A stretch of DNA of 64,000 nucleotides from Glandiceps talaboti (taxonomy: Eukaryota; Hemichordata; Enteropneusta; Spengelidae): positions 16,922,003-16,986,002 of the forward strand of contig NC_135551.1 of NCBI RefSeq assembly GCF_964340395.1. Direction: 5' to 3'. A program made the translations under genes and the position numbers. Below, piece after piece: positions 32,811 to 47,704 of this stretch. Under the pieces are notes generated by a model that ran no database searches, had not been told where the DNA came from, and worked only from the letters and a program-made list of their open reading frames with translations. Within the stretch, counting starts at the first letter, position 1, and every line of letters begins with the position of its first letter.

Positions 32811-32972
32811 GCTTGCATACGGAGTAATCCGGGATTCGATTCTGACAATTGTCCCCCCTCCTGCTTGCATGCGGAGTAATCCGGGACTCGATTCTGACAA
32901 TTGTCCCTCCTCCTCCTCCTTGCATGCGGAGTAATCCGGGACTCGATTCTGACAATTGTCCCTCCTCCTCCG
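32811..32972. repeat. Three-copy ~55-bp tandem repeat
   Basis: GCGGAGTAATCCGGGACTCG..TTCTGACAATTGTCCC recurs three times, separated by CTC-rich joints. Confidence 0.9.
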
Positions 32973-33961
32973 TCATGCAAAGAGCCAGCCGTGAAATACG
33001 GACTTACAAAAAATACCGGTAACTAAGGAATAAAATCGCCCAGTGGTCAAATATTAGCAATAAATCTATTATTTAGTCGGTTTACCTCATTTTGACTGCA
33101 AAAGTCCTATAGCGGATGACCAAAACTATCAAAATCGGAACTTTTCAAATTCTATCGTAAATTTAATCACTTCTCCTTACGTACGTCGGCGCAAGTGTCT
33201 CTGGGTAATTATTCATCTCATTCAACGATATCAAATGTGGCGGTGTTAATGAGGGTTTGCAGTTCGCACTTGAAAAGGTCCGATTTCGACGCTTTTTGTG
33301 ATCTGAGCAGGGAATACTACCGTCAGAGGAATGGAAATGGCGTAGATATTCGATCGGTTGCTAATATTTGATCGTTCGGTATAAATAAAAATCGATCGAT
33401 AATTAAATTTATAAATCGATAAAATAGAGAAAATATCACTGTATACTATTACATGTATATATTTACATGTCATACCTCTCAGTATCGAAACAATAAACGG
33501 TTCATGCATATATTCGGAACAGGTAGCCGGTGGGGGTCAGCTATGAAACGGTGATGCGAAGCCCAGGGTTAGTCGAATCTCCACTAAAACTACATCGAGC
33601 TGTAAGCCATTAATACACGTACAATTACTGAAATTTAACTAGCAAATTACAGTCTACCATCTTTGAAACAAGTGAATATATCCATCGCCCTTTTGTAATA
33701 ACACTTGGCGAATTTCATAAGCTTAAGGTGAACAGATTACACTAACCTAGATCGTGTGGTGGTGTCTGTGGATAGTAGGCTGGTAGCCTGAATGAGAATG
33801 AATGGGTACTCTTAGGTAGGTTTTATTTGAGTAGACGTGGTAACAAGGACAAAAATAGTTGACAAACTACTTGAGTGGTAGACCTGATTATTTTTTTTCA
33901 AAATTATTGTCAAGTATTAAATTGATTTTACTGGCACAAAAGAAGAGATTCAGTTGAGGTT

Positions 33962-34222
33962 TACTATACGAAAAGTCAAATTTACCCACCTTTACCCAAC
34001 ATTTACCATACCTGTGACCCACCTAACTACCATCTCTGTCAAGGGGTAGTACGAGCCAAAGTGACACTTTTGAGTGTTCACAGCCCTCAGGGGAGAGGTC
34101 ACCGGGGGTGAATTAAGTCAAAGGTGTCACTTCGTCTCATACTCACCACATTTACACACCCTCTGCTAAAGATTTACCCCGGTGGAAAGACATGGTCAAA
34201 TATGACTTTTCGTATAGTGAAT
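33962..34222. mobile_element. ~260-bp MITE inside the right arm
   Basis: The ends are inverted: ACTATACGAAAAGTCAAATTTACC on the left and GGTCAAATATGACTTTTCGTATAGT on the right. In the left arm one end (near 29166) survives but the other has been lost, so the arms differ here by a deletion. Confidence 0.7.
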
Positions 34223-35429
34223 TAATTATATATTAAACTAAAATGGTGGACTCTAGTGAAAGTTACAGCGGGTTAAAAATACACCAAACTCAACTTTTAC
34301 AGAAGAGGATATGAACAATAAGCTCCAAAGCTACGTTTTATTTATTGATGTAGTAACTAATGGATATGCAATATTATGTCTGGTAGCGCAGAATTTTTCT
34401 TTCGACAAGGCGTGAAGGAACAGCAATCTAAAGTTTTGCCTTTATTGAAGGCATTCAGTTTACATCTGATATAAACATATTTTTGATCAATAGCATAGCA
34501 TCAATTGAATCGTTACGTTACAAAGTTATGTATTCGAGTGAATAGACCCAATTATTCTAATGTACCACCCAACCCCAACCACCAACCCACCAGAAAATAG
34601 TATCTTAAATCAAATTGTATTGCATTGTTAGCTATCATTCCAAGTTTTTTATTACTCAAAGAAAATCTGACATTCAAATCCTCAACGTAAACAACATGGA
34701 ATGTACCCTTCTACATCTTTTGGTAATTGTCATACACAAATAACCTTCATTGCTGGGAATAAGTAGTCACATGCCAACTTGACGTCTAAGTCTATCTCAT
34801 TTTGACACCATTGCAAAGTTGGAAATTAATGAGCACTCATGAAATGCCTTTAACAACGATTCATTTACTTTTTAACATGATATTTCTACAGAACATTGAG
34901 GGAGAACTGAATACAGAACATATAACAAAAACGTTCTAAAGTAGCTGCCATATTGACTTTTTCCATTGCTCTAGAAAGTAATTGGTCAAATTGGTCAAAA
35001 GTGGGGGTAAAACATTCTAAAGGTTTCTAAAGGTGTTTTACTGAGTGATGTTTCTTTTCTATCTAATATTTGCAAGAGGTCCAATTTATGTAACTTGTAT
35101 GCTAATATTGAGAGGTAAAATTTCAAATTTTGTGTAGACCTAAACTTGGACTCTATATCCTGTGTAGATTGTACCTGTCCAGGATTCAATACTACATGTG
35201 TAGATAGTATTACGTATTAAAACCAGATGCCAGATCTGAAAAGGAATATTTTTAACGTGTGTATGCACACTTGATAACAAGTCACACCAATACGCCGAAA
35301 TTGGTCAAAAGGACATATCATTTGGCAAGGGTCGTTCTATTCAATAAATGAATGCCTTTATTTTTTTACGATGCATGTACCCATGAATGTACATGGGGAA
35401 GGAAGCCATTGATGTTTTTATAGACCCCT

Positions 35430-36010
35430 TACTTTTCTGAGGTGTTATCAATACACACTTTAAAATGATTAATTGATGTAGTCACAATAACCCTTTCTGG
35501 TAAACTGTTCCAAATGTCTACGACATATTGACTGGAAAAATATTTACGTATGTCCAATCTGGATTAAAATAATTACTAAGTAATTACAATGATTTAATTG
35601 GTGTAGTAATAACAATAACCCTTTCTGGTAAACTTCCAAATGTTTACAATATGTCGACTGAAAAAATATTTTGGTATATCCAATCTGGATCTGTCTTTAA
35701 ATCATTTCAATCTATATCCCCTTGTTGTCGAAGTAGATACTTTGAAAAATACAACTGGATCAAGGAGAATATGTAAATGGAAAAGTTTATACACTTCTAG
35801 CAAATCAGCTCTAATTCATCTAGTTTCTAAAGTTGTCAGTTTCAATATGCGTAACTGTCCTCATAATTCAAGCCACCAAGCTGCGGAATCATCCTGGTGA
35901 ACCGACGCTGCACTTTTTCCAAAAATGCAATATTCCTACTCATATATATGTGGGGAAGACACTGGGGAAGCATAGTCAAGGTGTGGACTTACTAGTGCTT
36001 TAAAAGATAA
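35430..36010 (-). pseudogene. CR1-like LINE reverse-transcriptase C-terminal fragment
   Basis: The minus strand reads SPHLDYASPV, then after frame changes LRILKLTTLETR and RADLLEVYKLFH, then VFFKVSTSTTRGYRLK, FKDRSRLDIPKYFFS and IVNIWK. This order is characteristic of the RT C-terminus of CR1-type non-LTR retrotransposons. Several stops and shifts make it dead. A second partial copy of its last ~100 bases lies alongside (35460-35575). It is present only in the right arm, so it inserted after the arms formed or was lost from the left. Confidence 0.8.
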
Positions 36011-36483
36011 AAACCAACCAGAATTTTCATAGTAACTGAAATAATTCATGGTTGGCGTACATTTTTTAAAGAATAGCAATCAGCAACATCAAACAATACA
36101 GGAAATCAAATAAACCGGACGCATCATACATAATATGCAAATGATATGCAAATAAAGAAGCCAGCATTTATAATATTGTGATTAAAATGCAAAATTATAC
36201 AACTGTCTACAAGTTTATAGTCTACAGGATGCCCATAAGTACATGTATACAGATGTAAAGCAATCGTACAGTTCACATATTTTAATTTGCCATCAATATA
36301 CAGAAAAAACATGATTTTACATCATTTATGAAATTGCTGCAAAAATTACCATTAATATTGTAATAAAAATTGCCAACATATATTTTTTAATTGGTCAGAT
36401 GATGGGGAACACAATGAGATATATTGGCAAAAATTAACATGAATTTTACATGAAACCCAAAAATCTGCCATATGCCCCCGCAC

Positions 36484-36621
36484 TAGTAGGTAATTCTTTT
36501 GCAATTGGCGCGCGTACATTTTGCTTGCGGTGTTGTAATAGGCAAACTCTATTGCTCTTTGCATGACGGTGTTTGGAGTCAAGTCAGTAATATAGACTCG
36601 TGCACCTTCATGTAAGCAGGA
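36484..36621 (-). pseudogene. Orphan exon-like ORF truncated by palindrome edge
   Basis: A good acceptor (TTCGTTTTTCTCAG, plus 36622 onward) precedes an open frame reading SCLHEGARVYITDLTPNTVM and then QRAIEFAYYNTASKMYARQL. The composition is protein-like and unlike the surrounding AT-rich repeats. The frame runs into the outer end of the right arm at 36486 without a donor. I do not recognise the protein. It may be an exon cut by the insertion, or chance. Confidence 0.3.
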
Positions 36622-37168
36622 CTGAGAAAAACGAAGTCAGGGGTTTCTGTTTCATTGCACGGCTGTCTGCTGCTTTTCTGTGTAAACTACGGAGCAATAA
36701 CAACTGGGTAGGTTCACAATCAGGCTGCGACTCTAGCCATAACAAATTAAACACGGAGAAAACATAGCTGCCGCGGCCGCTTCGCCGTGCGATGGTACTG
36801 GTTCACGCGGGACATCGTTTTCTTTATTCTTCAGTTTCACGATCGAGTGAGCATTCCTTCCTAGACATCGCAGATTTATAGGTAGGCCGAAGCTGAAAAA
36901 GTTTTACACCTTTGAAAATCTTTATTGGAAAAAGAAGCGAAACTCCTTTCACTTCTGGCCGACAATCATCTTTTCGGTATCACAGTCAATGGTCAAAGTA
37001 GCAATGCCGCAACTACGGTTGCGTTGTACATCTCATGGTTGAAGCCCAGATATCAGCTATCGTGAAAGCAGCGTTATTGTTATGCAAATTAGCACGGGGG
37101 GCGCATAATTATGAAACTAGAAAACATTAGTTCTTATCTTGTTTTCAATATACTGGTATAATATAATA
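36622..37168. other. Unassigned region
   Basis: No gene or repeat recognised. It contains a GC-rich patch near 36770-36800. Confidence 0.3.
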
Positions 37169-37303
37169 GCGATAAACCACTCCCTGGGGAAGGTATACCA
37201 CTAGGTTTTGACCAGTGAACTCAATATATGCACTCGCTATCACTTGTGCATATATTTCATTCACTGGTCAAAACCTCTTGGTATACCATCCCTTGGTTTA
37301 TTG
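37169..37303. mobile_element. 135-bp foldback element
   Basis: GCGATAAACCACTCCC..GGTATACCA..GGTTTTGACCAGTGAA is mirrored by TTCACTGGTCAAAACC..TGGTATACC..CCCTTGGTTTATTGC, leaving a loop of roughly 40 bases. Confidence 0.85.
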
Positions 37304-37713
37304 CTTAATCATTGCGTCACAAGCATTTTCCACCTGAAAAATATTACAAAATGTGATAGTACATGCTTTAAGAAAAAATGAAGAAAATAGGTTTACCATT
37401 CTGATGTTTTCAATTTCATACTTTGAGTAGCAATGATATCAGTGCTTGTTGTTGTGACATAAGTCTTGGTTACCCAGACTCAGCAGTGAGATTCTCACTT
37501 ATACTGCCCCATAGAGTCAAGAAAAGAAATGCCAGTTTTTATCATTTTGACTCACAACAACACTATTTGGCTATCATTAGAGGGCACACTGCTTGGGGAA
37601 CTGTGTTCATGGAAGATTTGTGTCAAATTCAGATATTAATTATGTATGACACAGTGCAACTAAGGAGAATCATTTGACAGCTTTAACTTTGCTCTATTAC
37701 AGTGATATGACAG

Positions 37714-39440
<1,727 letters not shown>

Positions 39441-40889
39441 GTGAATAAGTATTAAATTACAAATGACACTAGGCCTGGCATAAAAATACACACTGCTTAT
39501 CACAGTAATGTGATGTACAAGTAAATGGAGAGAGTTTCACTGACAATTGATAAAACAGAAAAATCTCTACCATAGAAATATAATGTATGTTGATATGCAA
39601 GCCCTCAGAAAGGAACAGACAAAACTCTCAATAATCAAGAGTTGTCAAGTTCAAACAAATGTTTCTAGTCTAACAGAGGATTCTACATACGATATTTCTA
39701 TCCATGTGCTTTGAACAACTATGATTTTGAAAATGTCAATAAGAACATATTTATTGTAAAGGATGTATGACACAAACCTTCACATCCCTAAAAAATATTT
39801 TAAAAAGAGTAAAAAATCTACCTACCCCACCTATTCTAAAATTGTGCGTAATTGGAACCACACAATTTTTTTTTTAAGGCCTAATATGAAAGTATGCTTG
39901 TAGAGTATTTAGACAATGATACATAAAAATACTTATTTTGGTTGATAGATTTCTGATAAAGCCTAAAAAAATATTGTTTCAATTATGCTCAATTTTAGAA
40001 TAGGTTGGGTAGATAGAGTATTTTAGGAGGGGGATTTTTTTCAAGTGTGACTGTCTAGGTCAAGTAGTTATGTTTTCATTTGGTTTCCATATTGTCTACA
40101 TGGTATTGGTTTCTTCCAATCAGATGTACAGCCATAACAGATTGGAAAAACAGTTTTGTATTGTCTTTTTTAGCTGATGTTTGTTTCCGCAGTCACTATT
40201 TCTCGCAATACTTCACATTGTTCATGATATTATTGTTTATTTATTGAATGCATAAAAAAAAGTTTAGGGTCAGCAGTGATAAACTAATGTAGATGGGGGT
40301 TGGGTAATCGGAACTAAATAATTTTTTTTAAGCCTTCAATAAGGAAAGGTTTCTTTCAAAGGTACTTGATTATGAATGTACAATGGTAGTAGAGTTTTTT
40401 TAAGGGCTTCTAAATTTATTTCTCATTTAAAGTACTTTACGATGTGTACGGTATTTTGCCCAGTTTGCTTAAGACTTGCGACCTTCAAAGTGTTTTTGAC
40501 CCAATATGCCCCTTTAGTACATGGCATTTAAAGTTGTTTAACCTGGTACGGTACGCCTCTTTCCTGAACTTTTAAAAAATTGTTTACTTGATACTCTGCA
40601 TAAGGGTAGGTTATGTATGGTGATATCTGTTGATGTCTCTCTCCGTCTCTCAATCATAGTTTCAAAAATGGCTTGCTCAATTCAAACGAAATGTGGTACT
40701 CACCTTTAGGGCAGTGGCTAGAACTGATTAGGTTTTGATAAACATCCAATGAATATTAATGAGGTATTTGCATAAATGATAACTTTCGGTAAATAGACAA
40801 TATCTTAATAGTGCATGCTTCACTGTTGGTAACAATGCACGTGTTGTATTAAGCATTTTGTGAGCAGAAATAATATATTTATGTTGTAT
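39441..40889. other. Region 3' of the zinc-finger array, no gene
   Basis: AT-rich with scattered T or A runs. Parts near 39780-40060 repeat each other loosely (AAATCTACCTACCCCACC / TAGGTTGGGTAGATAGAG, inverted). No coding evidence. Confidence 0.4.
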
Positions 40890-42780
40890 TACTTGTCTGT
40901 GTTGCAACTGAATATTCAGAACTCCGAAGTGCCTAATTCCTTCATTGTAATACACCTCTTATCTATACTTTATGAAATGACTTCATTTCCTGGAGAGTGG
41001 CATTCCCCATTAAACTAAATATCTGGCATTTGTAGCAATAATGTTTCTAAACAGTTCTGAAATCAATAAATCAATTACAATCGCTAACTTTGGTGTGATA
41101 CTTTTATTTACATAATTGTAATATTGTTTATTTACATAACATGATTTATAACACCAAATACAACTGTTGCATCAGTAAACATTGTTACTTTGACAGACAA
41201 TCTAGAAAAATAGAATTTACATTGACATTTAATACTGTTGTGAAAACAGGATTACGGTTGAAATGATGTTGGCTTGGTGTTTCACTCGTGTGACATGACA
41301 TTTTTTACACACCCTCAGTCAACTTCTAATGCAAAAGAAACAATTACACAGGTGTCATGCACAGTGGGGATGTAGAAGTAGTCAAGTTGATATGTTGATT
41401 ATCAGTTAGAAAATAAACAAATGAAGCCATTAAAATCATCAAGTCCACGTGTAATGTTTTTTTAGAAGCCTGTTTTTACTGCACTGCGAAAGAATAGCAA
41501 TGTTTATTACTGTTCAAAGTGATTGGGCAAAGGATCCTACTGTGTTTATTTTGTCTATTATTGTTGTGAAATATGTCTGTCTTTGTGTCAAAAACGTAAT
41601 ATCCCATAAGTGAAATACCAAACCAACATCATTTCTACTGTAAATGCAAGTCTAACAGTCCAAGCAGATCTATATCTCGTGCTGTGTGGCCAATTTGAAA
41701 ATCTTCCACGAGTACCAACATGCAAGTCTTAATCATTAACATAATGTGTACATGTATTCACCCTCACCAAGGGAGCCTTCAGTAATTACAGGGAGGGGCA
41801 AGGCAAATCAAACTCAGATTGTAGCGTAAAATGTAACCCGCCCCAGTTTCCACTTTCTAGAAAATGGTATGCCCTCAACTTCCTTTCGCTAAAACATGAT
41901 TGAGTCAACCCATTATCAAATAATTCAAAAATATGGTTTCGATGTCCGATATGAAAAGATGCTAAAATCTGAGACGTATCTATAACACTAAATTTAGTGT
42001 GGTTCAAGTTCAATAGTGCTATTAGTAGTGATAACTTGTGAACTCAGTACGGATATGTACCACAGTTTTGACATTTTCTTGAGTTGCAGATTGTTTATGC
42101 ATTACATAGAGAGTTGACGCCTCTTTGAATACATGCACAACTTTTGACCCCATATTTTGAATATATTTTCCAAGTTGCCCATATTCAAATTTTTCAAAGA
42201 TTTCTGTCTCTGACTTCTGGCTAAAAATGTAGAAATTTGACCCCTAGTTCCTAGCGGAATTGTAGACCCCTTGTTATTGAATCTCTCTAGAATTTGTGTT
42301 TGTAATTTGAATCTGCCAGGCTCAGGGTACATATATACCCTAATGCTACCCAGTCCCAAACTGTAGTGAAAAACAATTTTTGCCCATGTATGCCACACAA
42401 ACAGTGGCACTGTTTATAGTAATTTCTAGAAACAGTAACCTCCAGCTGTGATTGGAGCATACACAGAAAGGCTTGGGTTATGTTCACATAAATACTATGA
42501 GTACATGTACACACTGAGGCTGTATTAAAGTCGTACAACAACCACACACACACTTACACATTACATGCATGACAAAAAGCTAGCCTGTTTACGGTGCTAG
42601 TGATACTCCGTTTATGGTATGTGGTATGAAAAATGAAAAACGGAGTTCTGCTAACGCTGTAAACAGTCTAATCAAAAGTGCCGACAACCACATATGGCAA
42701 TACAGTTTTCAGAGTCCATGTATTATACAAAAATATTGTCCTACTATAGCACCCTTATCAACTTGGCGTTTACACAAGAC
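40890..42780. repeat. Dispersed repeat split by a ~1.55-kb insertion
   Basis: Blocks 40890-41050 and 42607-42780 together match 10684-11015 in reverse complement, where they are contiguous. The intervening sequence is therefore a later insertion. Within it, 41255-41645 is an inverted copy of 5575-6010. Confidence 0.7.
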
Positions 42781-43261
42781 ACAGCATACCTTGATAAATA
42801 CTTCACCTGTCCATTTCTCCCTTCATGCTGACCAAGCCAAGTAACTAAAAACAGTACATGTAGATGTGAGTATAAACAGCTTTGCTAACCTTTTGTAACA
42901 TAATGATAGAGTTCAGGTGAAATCTGGTTATGTTGCTTAATGCCCAATTCCACAATCTTGCCAAATAGACTTACTACAAAGTAGCCAAATTCTATAAAAA
43001 TGTAAGTTTGTGAGGTTAAACCAGGCCATAACACATTCTACTATTCATATTTGATTAAAACTTAAAAAATTTTCAGATATCAATTAAATGAAAACTTAGC
43101 TAAATTTTGAGATGGTATTTCACAACTACATTGTACATCAAATTAAATACAAGAACATAACTTTACACAGTGGTCAGCTTGCCAGTTCTAAAGTATAAAA
43201 CATTTTGTAAAATAACTTTGACAAAAATCAGGCCTGGATAATGGTTATATCCAGCAGAGAA

Positions 43262-43605
43262 AGTGAACACCTGGTCTGTCAGCCATTCTTTAAGCAATGA
43301 ACACCTGGGCATTACTTATTAATACAGCCATGCACACCTGGTATGTTGGCCATTTAATAAGCTACAAACACCTGCCTATCACTCATTCACACAGCCATGA
43401 AAACTTATACTGTCAGCCATTTAGTAAGACATGAACACCTGGCTGTGACTCACTCATACAGCCATACACACCTGGTCAATCAGCCACTTAGTAAGCTATG
43501 AACACCTGGTTTGTTACTCATACATACAGCCATGAACACCTGGTCTGTCAGCCATTAAGCAATCTATGAACACCTGGTCTGTCAGCCACTCACTCAGCTA
43601 TGGAA
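43262..43605. repeat. ~60-bp imperfect tandem repeat
   Basis: The phrases ATGAACACCTGG, CTGTCAGCCA and ACTCATACAGCCAT recur about five to six times at roughly 60-base spacing. Confidence 0.85.
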
Positions 43606-44140
43606 GACTAAGACTTCATTGAAAATGCAGAATCATGAACAACAAATGACATCAATGATGTACTTCTCAAATATTGCACTAATTACAAATTACATTCTGT
43701 AAAACTCCATCAAATACATAAAATAGACAGTATACACACATTACGCAATATCTACATAAAACTCTACTATGATTACATATTATCTGTAGCCTATCAAACT
43801 CAGATATGAATGATTTTGATTTGTCACAATATAGCAATTCACAAGTTAATCAGCCAATCAAATTCTAGTACGAGATTGAGGCTGCCCCACCATACTGTCA
43901 GTTGATTGGTCCAATACTGCATAATGATGAAAATTTGAATGAGATCAAGAGGAAAACTATTTGCTCAATTTACATATTAATATTCAAATCCTTTTATATC
44001 CAATAACCAATCAGAATACACTATGAATTGGCATTTTCAGTTGAAGTCAGTCAAAATAACATTGGCCAGAAATACAGAACTGTATCCACATTTAAAGTGG
44101 ACATTATTTCCATGGGTTTCATGCATACAGAGTCTGCCTC
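43606..44140. other. Intergenic, nothing recognised
   Basis: AT-rich sequence without a repeat unit or protein-coding signal that I can identify. Confidence 0.3.
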
Positions 44141-44149
44141 AAAATAGGT

Positions 44150-44397
44150 GTATGCGTGTCTGTCTGTGTGTGTGTGTACATATGCGTGCGCATGTATGTG
44201 CCCATATATGTATGCATGTGTGTGCATGTATGTCTGCATGAGTGCGTGTCTGTGTGTGTGTGTGCGTATTATGTACATGTATGTATGTATGTATGTATGT
44301 ATGTATGTATATATGTATGTATGTATGTATGCATACATACATGTGTGTATATATCTGTCTGCTTGCTTGACGTGTGTGTGTGTGTGTGTGTGTGTCT
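44150..44397. repeat. TG/GTAT-rich microsatellite cluster
   Basis: Compound run of TG, GTAT (44277-44330) and TG (44371-44394) units. Long ORFs on both strands here are translations of the repeat. Confidence 0.9.
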
Positions 44398-45533
44398 ATA
44401 CTCTGTTCAGTCAAATCAAACCTTAAGTTTTGGACCCTACAAAGAGTAGCATTACATATTTCATCCAGTGAAATGTTGTTCTATTTTGAAAACAAATCAA
44501 GATCATTTCTGGGTCTCTCAGAGGCTACATGTATAACGTTAACATGATTATTTACACTAATAAAAGTTCTGTCTTTTTCCTTGTTCTGTGTATTGGTGGA
44601 TGACTTGTCTTGTCAGTTTGCCTTGGTTTCTGTCAGATTTTTTATCAATTTATGTCCAATTTTACCCCTAATTTTCACATTCTTTCTTGCCATAAAAAGT
44701 GTCATTACTGTATTGTTTAATACAAAACTTATAGCTTAGCATAGCTATTCCTGCATGATTTGCAACTACGGTGATTTTGTGTCCAATTTTGACAAATTCA
44801 TTACACCTAAAAATATTGATCTCATCAGCAGTTTTATCAAATTGCACGTGTACCAAAGTTGGAATGACTGTCTTATTGAAAATTGTGAAATAAAAGTACA
44901 TTTTTTGTAGTTAATATTCACGATGCCTTATATGGCAGCTAGTTTGTATGAATATTTATATATATGTAAATTAGGTGACACTATGACATCATTTCATTGG
45001 ATAGTGAACATTGGTTTGCATGGAAACGGCACATGTTTAACATGGCCTGAAACAAGTTAGGAGATGTGTATTAAATGGGATAACATTTGCTTTGCTGATA
45101 ATACATTTTAGAATCATGTCCGTTATTTCATACCTTTATTTTATATCAGGATTTCAGTACATTATTCTCAAGCAGTGGTTTTCTTACAGTGTTTAGGTAT
45201 ATAAAATGAACCTGAATTGCTGAGGTATATTTTATACCAGGGTTCCCCCACCAATAATATGGAACATGGTATGGAAAGCTGTGTATAAGTTTTACCAAAT
45301 TTCCCCTCCCTGTTACCAGGTTTACGAAATATTAGCAAAGACACAAGTCAGGTATATGTACATGTATGTCCTCTAAAAGTACAAATCACAACTACATGTA
45401 CATAGCAACTATGTAGAAATCAGTTCTTGACAAAAAAAAAACCCACACTGCTATAAATATAAAACAACTGTAAATAATTCATGTTTTCATCCTAAATTGC
45501 ACTTCTTTTTCTCTAAATTGAAGAAAGTGAACA
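44398..45533. other. Intergenic, nothing recognised
   Basis: No gene. One minus-strand ORF (44668-44901) has no recognisable domain. Confidence 0.3.
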
Positions 45534-45950
45534 ATTTAGGGACGATTGCACGATGTCACACAAGTCAATAAACGAACTTCATTCGTTTAGGGGGGAAAGG
45601 GGTCTGGCATCAATGCAATTGCTGAACTTCATTTTCGTCACCAAATTTTGAAAGCTTTCACACCTTTAACGATAACAGGTTCTGTATTTATTATTGATAT
45701 GTTGATAAGTCATTAAAACTTACTGCTAATGTGATGTACAGTGCTGGGTTTCCACAAATATTTTAATGTGTTTACTATGTTTCTACACTGCATTGAACGT
45801 AGTGATGTGACTGCATCATGTGGGCAGTGTCATATATAAACATGTCAATGTCACACTTGTGAAGGTTCATTTAGGGGGGGGGGGGTTTGGCCTAAACGAA
45901 CGAAGTTCATTTATTGAACTAGTCTGACATTGTGTGATCGTCCCTTGGGG
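45534..45950. mobile_element. MITE with ~60-bp terminal inverted repeats
   Basis: TTTAGGGACGATTGCACGAT..AATAAACGAACTTCATTCG is mirrored by CGAACGAAGTTCATTTATT..TGTGTGATCGTCCCTTGG, enclosing about 290 bases that include a G run. No ORF. Confidence 0.8.
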
Positions 45951-46870
45951 AGTTGAAATAGTTGGGTGTGTATCTTACTCCTCAACTGTTTTTGTCCACA
46001 GATCTAGTTCACTAGCTGTTTAGTAACACTAGACATCAATGCATTTGAGAGAAGTAATCCAATACATTGGCACAATATGCCAACATATGGGCACCAGTAT
46101 GGTGTATGTTGGTGATAAAATCTGTTTGGTTATAAAAAACATTTGATTTAGGGTTTACAGATTCTAAATATTGGCACTTTCAGAAACTCTATGCGAGGTA
46201 GAAAAGCACTGTAACTTGATAAAATGAAAACCTTCAATTTAGGTTGTTACTAAGAACAAGCAGGTAATAATAAATATTAATAACATAGACATAATAACTA
46301 GTACACCATAAAATACTGTCTCTGCATATATATACAAATGTATACACTGTGTATAGTGACACTGCCATTACTACGTAATCGCAGTCATTATACAGCTGAA
46401 ACTACAATTGCGTTCAGATAATATCATTGCCTGGAGACATCGGTAAATACAGTCTCCGAATATGTTGTGTTAGCAACACAGTTGTTGCTTACAAAGGTAG
46501 ATGATGTCTCTGTATATGCTGTTGTGACATCATTGCCTGGAGACATTGGTAAAGCCATAGTACTGTCTTATGGATTGGCACACATAGAGTTGTTGCTATA
46601 GGATACCAAGGTCATGGGTCAAGATTGGTGTCTGCCTCACTTCAAGGACATCTGTAAATGAGAGACATCAGAATTGATTACAGACTTCATTAAAGCTGCA
46701 CTAGATGTAACTGAAACATTTTTTTGAAACTTGTTTGTAATATATAATGACTTACCTGTAATATTGTATATTACCTGTACAATATTAATAATAATAATAC
46801 ACTTATTAACACTATTAATAACAGTGTGGGCAAACATATTTATGTAGCTGTACACATAACACAACACAAT
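45951..46870. other. Intergenic with small local duplication
   Basis: CATTGCCTGGAGACAT occurs at about 46427 and 46529, each followed by TGGTAAA or CGGTAAA, with related flanks. No gene recognised. Confidence 0.4.
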
Positions 46871-47704
46871 AAATGTTACTTCAACCTTCAAAACGTTACT
46901 TCAACCTACAAAATGTTACTTCAATGTTCAAATGTTACTTCAACCTTCAAATGTTACTCTTCAACCTACAAATGTTACTTCAACCTTCAAATGTTACTTC
47001 AACCTTCAAATGTTACTCTTCAACCTACAAATGTTACTTCAACCTACAAATGTTACTTCAACCTTCAAATGTTACTTCAACCTTCAAATGTTACTCTTCA
47101 ACCTACAAATGTTACTCTTCAACCTACAAATGTTACTTCAACCTACAAATGTTACTTCAACCTTCAAATGTTACTCTTCAACCTACAAATGTTACTTCAA
47201 CCTACAAATGTTACTCTTCGACCTACAAATGTTACTCTTCGACCTACAAATGTTACTTCAACCTTCAAATGTTACTCTTCAACCTACAAATGTTACTTCA
47301 ACCTACAAATGTTACTTCAACCTACAAATGTTACTTCAACCTTCAAATGTTACTCTTCAACCTACAAATGTTACTTCAACCTACAAATGTTACTTCAACC
47401 TACAAATGTTACTTCAACCTTCAAATGTTACTCTTCGACCTACAAATGTTACTCTTCGACCTACAAATGTTACTTCAACCTTCAAATGTTACTCTTCAAC
47501 CTACAAATGTTACTTCAACCTTCAAGTGTTACTCTTCAACCTACAAATGTTACTTCAACCTTCAAGTGTTACTTCAACCTTCAAATGTTACTCTTCGACC
47601 TACAAATGTTACTTCAACCTTCAAATGTTACTTCAACCTTCAAATGTTACTCTTCGACCTACAAATGTTACTTCAACCTTCAAATGTTACTTCAGCCTTC
47701 AAAT
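46871..47704. repeat. 19/21-bp minisatellite, left part
   Basis: About 40 units of AAATGTTACTTCAACCTWC (19 bp) or AAATGTTACTCTTCRACCTAC (21 bp). Neither unit contains a stop in any plus-strand frame, so three long overlapping ORFs arise. Their products (repeats of CYFNLQMLLQPSNVTSTFK and its shifts) are repeat translations. The same repeat resumes in the same orientation at 49197. Confidence 0.95.

Larger units (their letters stand above)
33414..36486. repeat. Right arm of ~10-kb imperfect palindrome
   Basis: Reverse complement of the left arm in the three blocks listed there. It alone carries the LINE fragment at 35430-36010 and the full MITE at 33962-34222. The spacer between the arms is 29918-33413. 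Confidence 0.85.
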
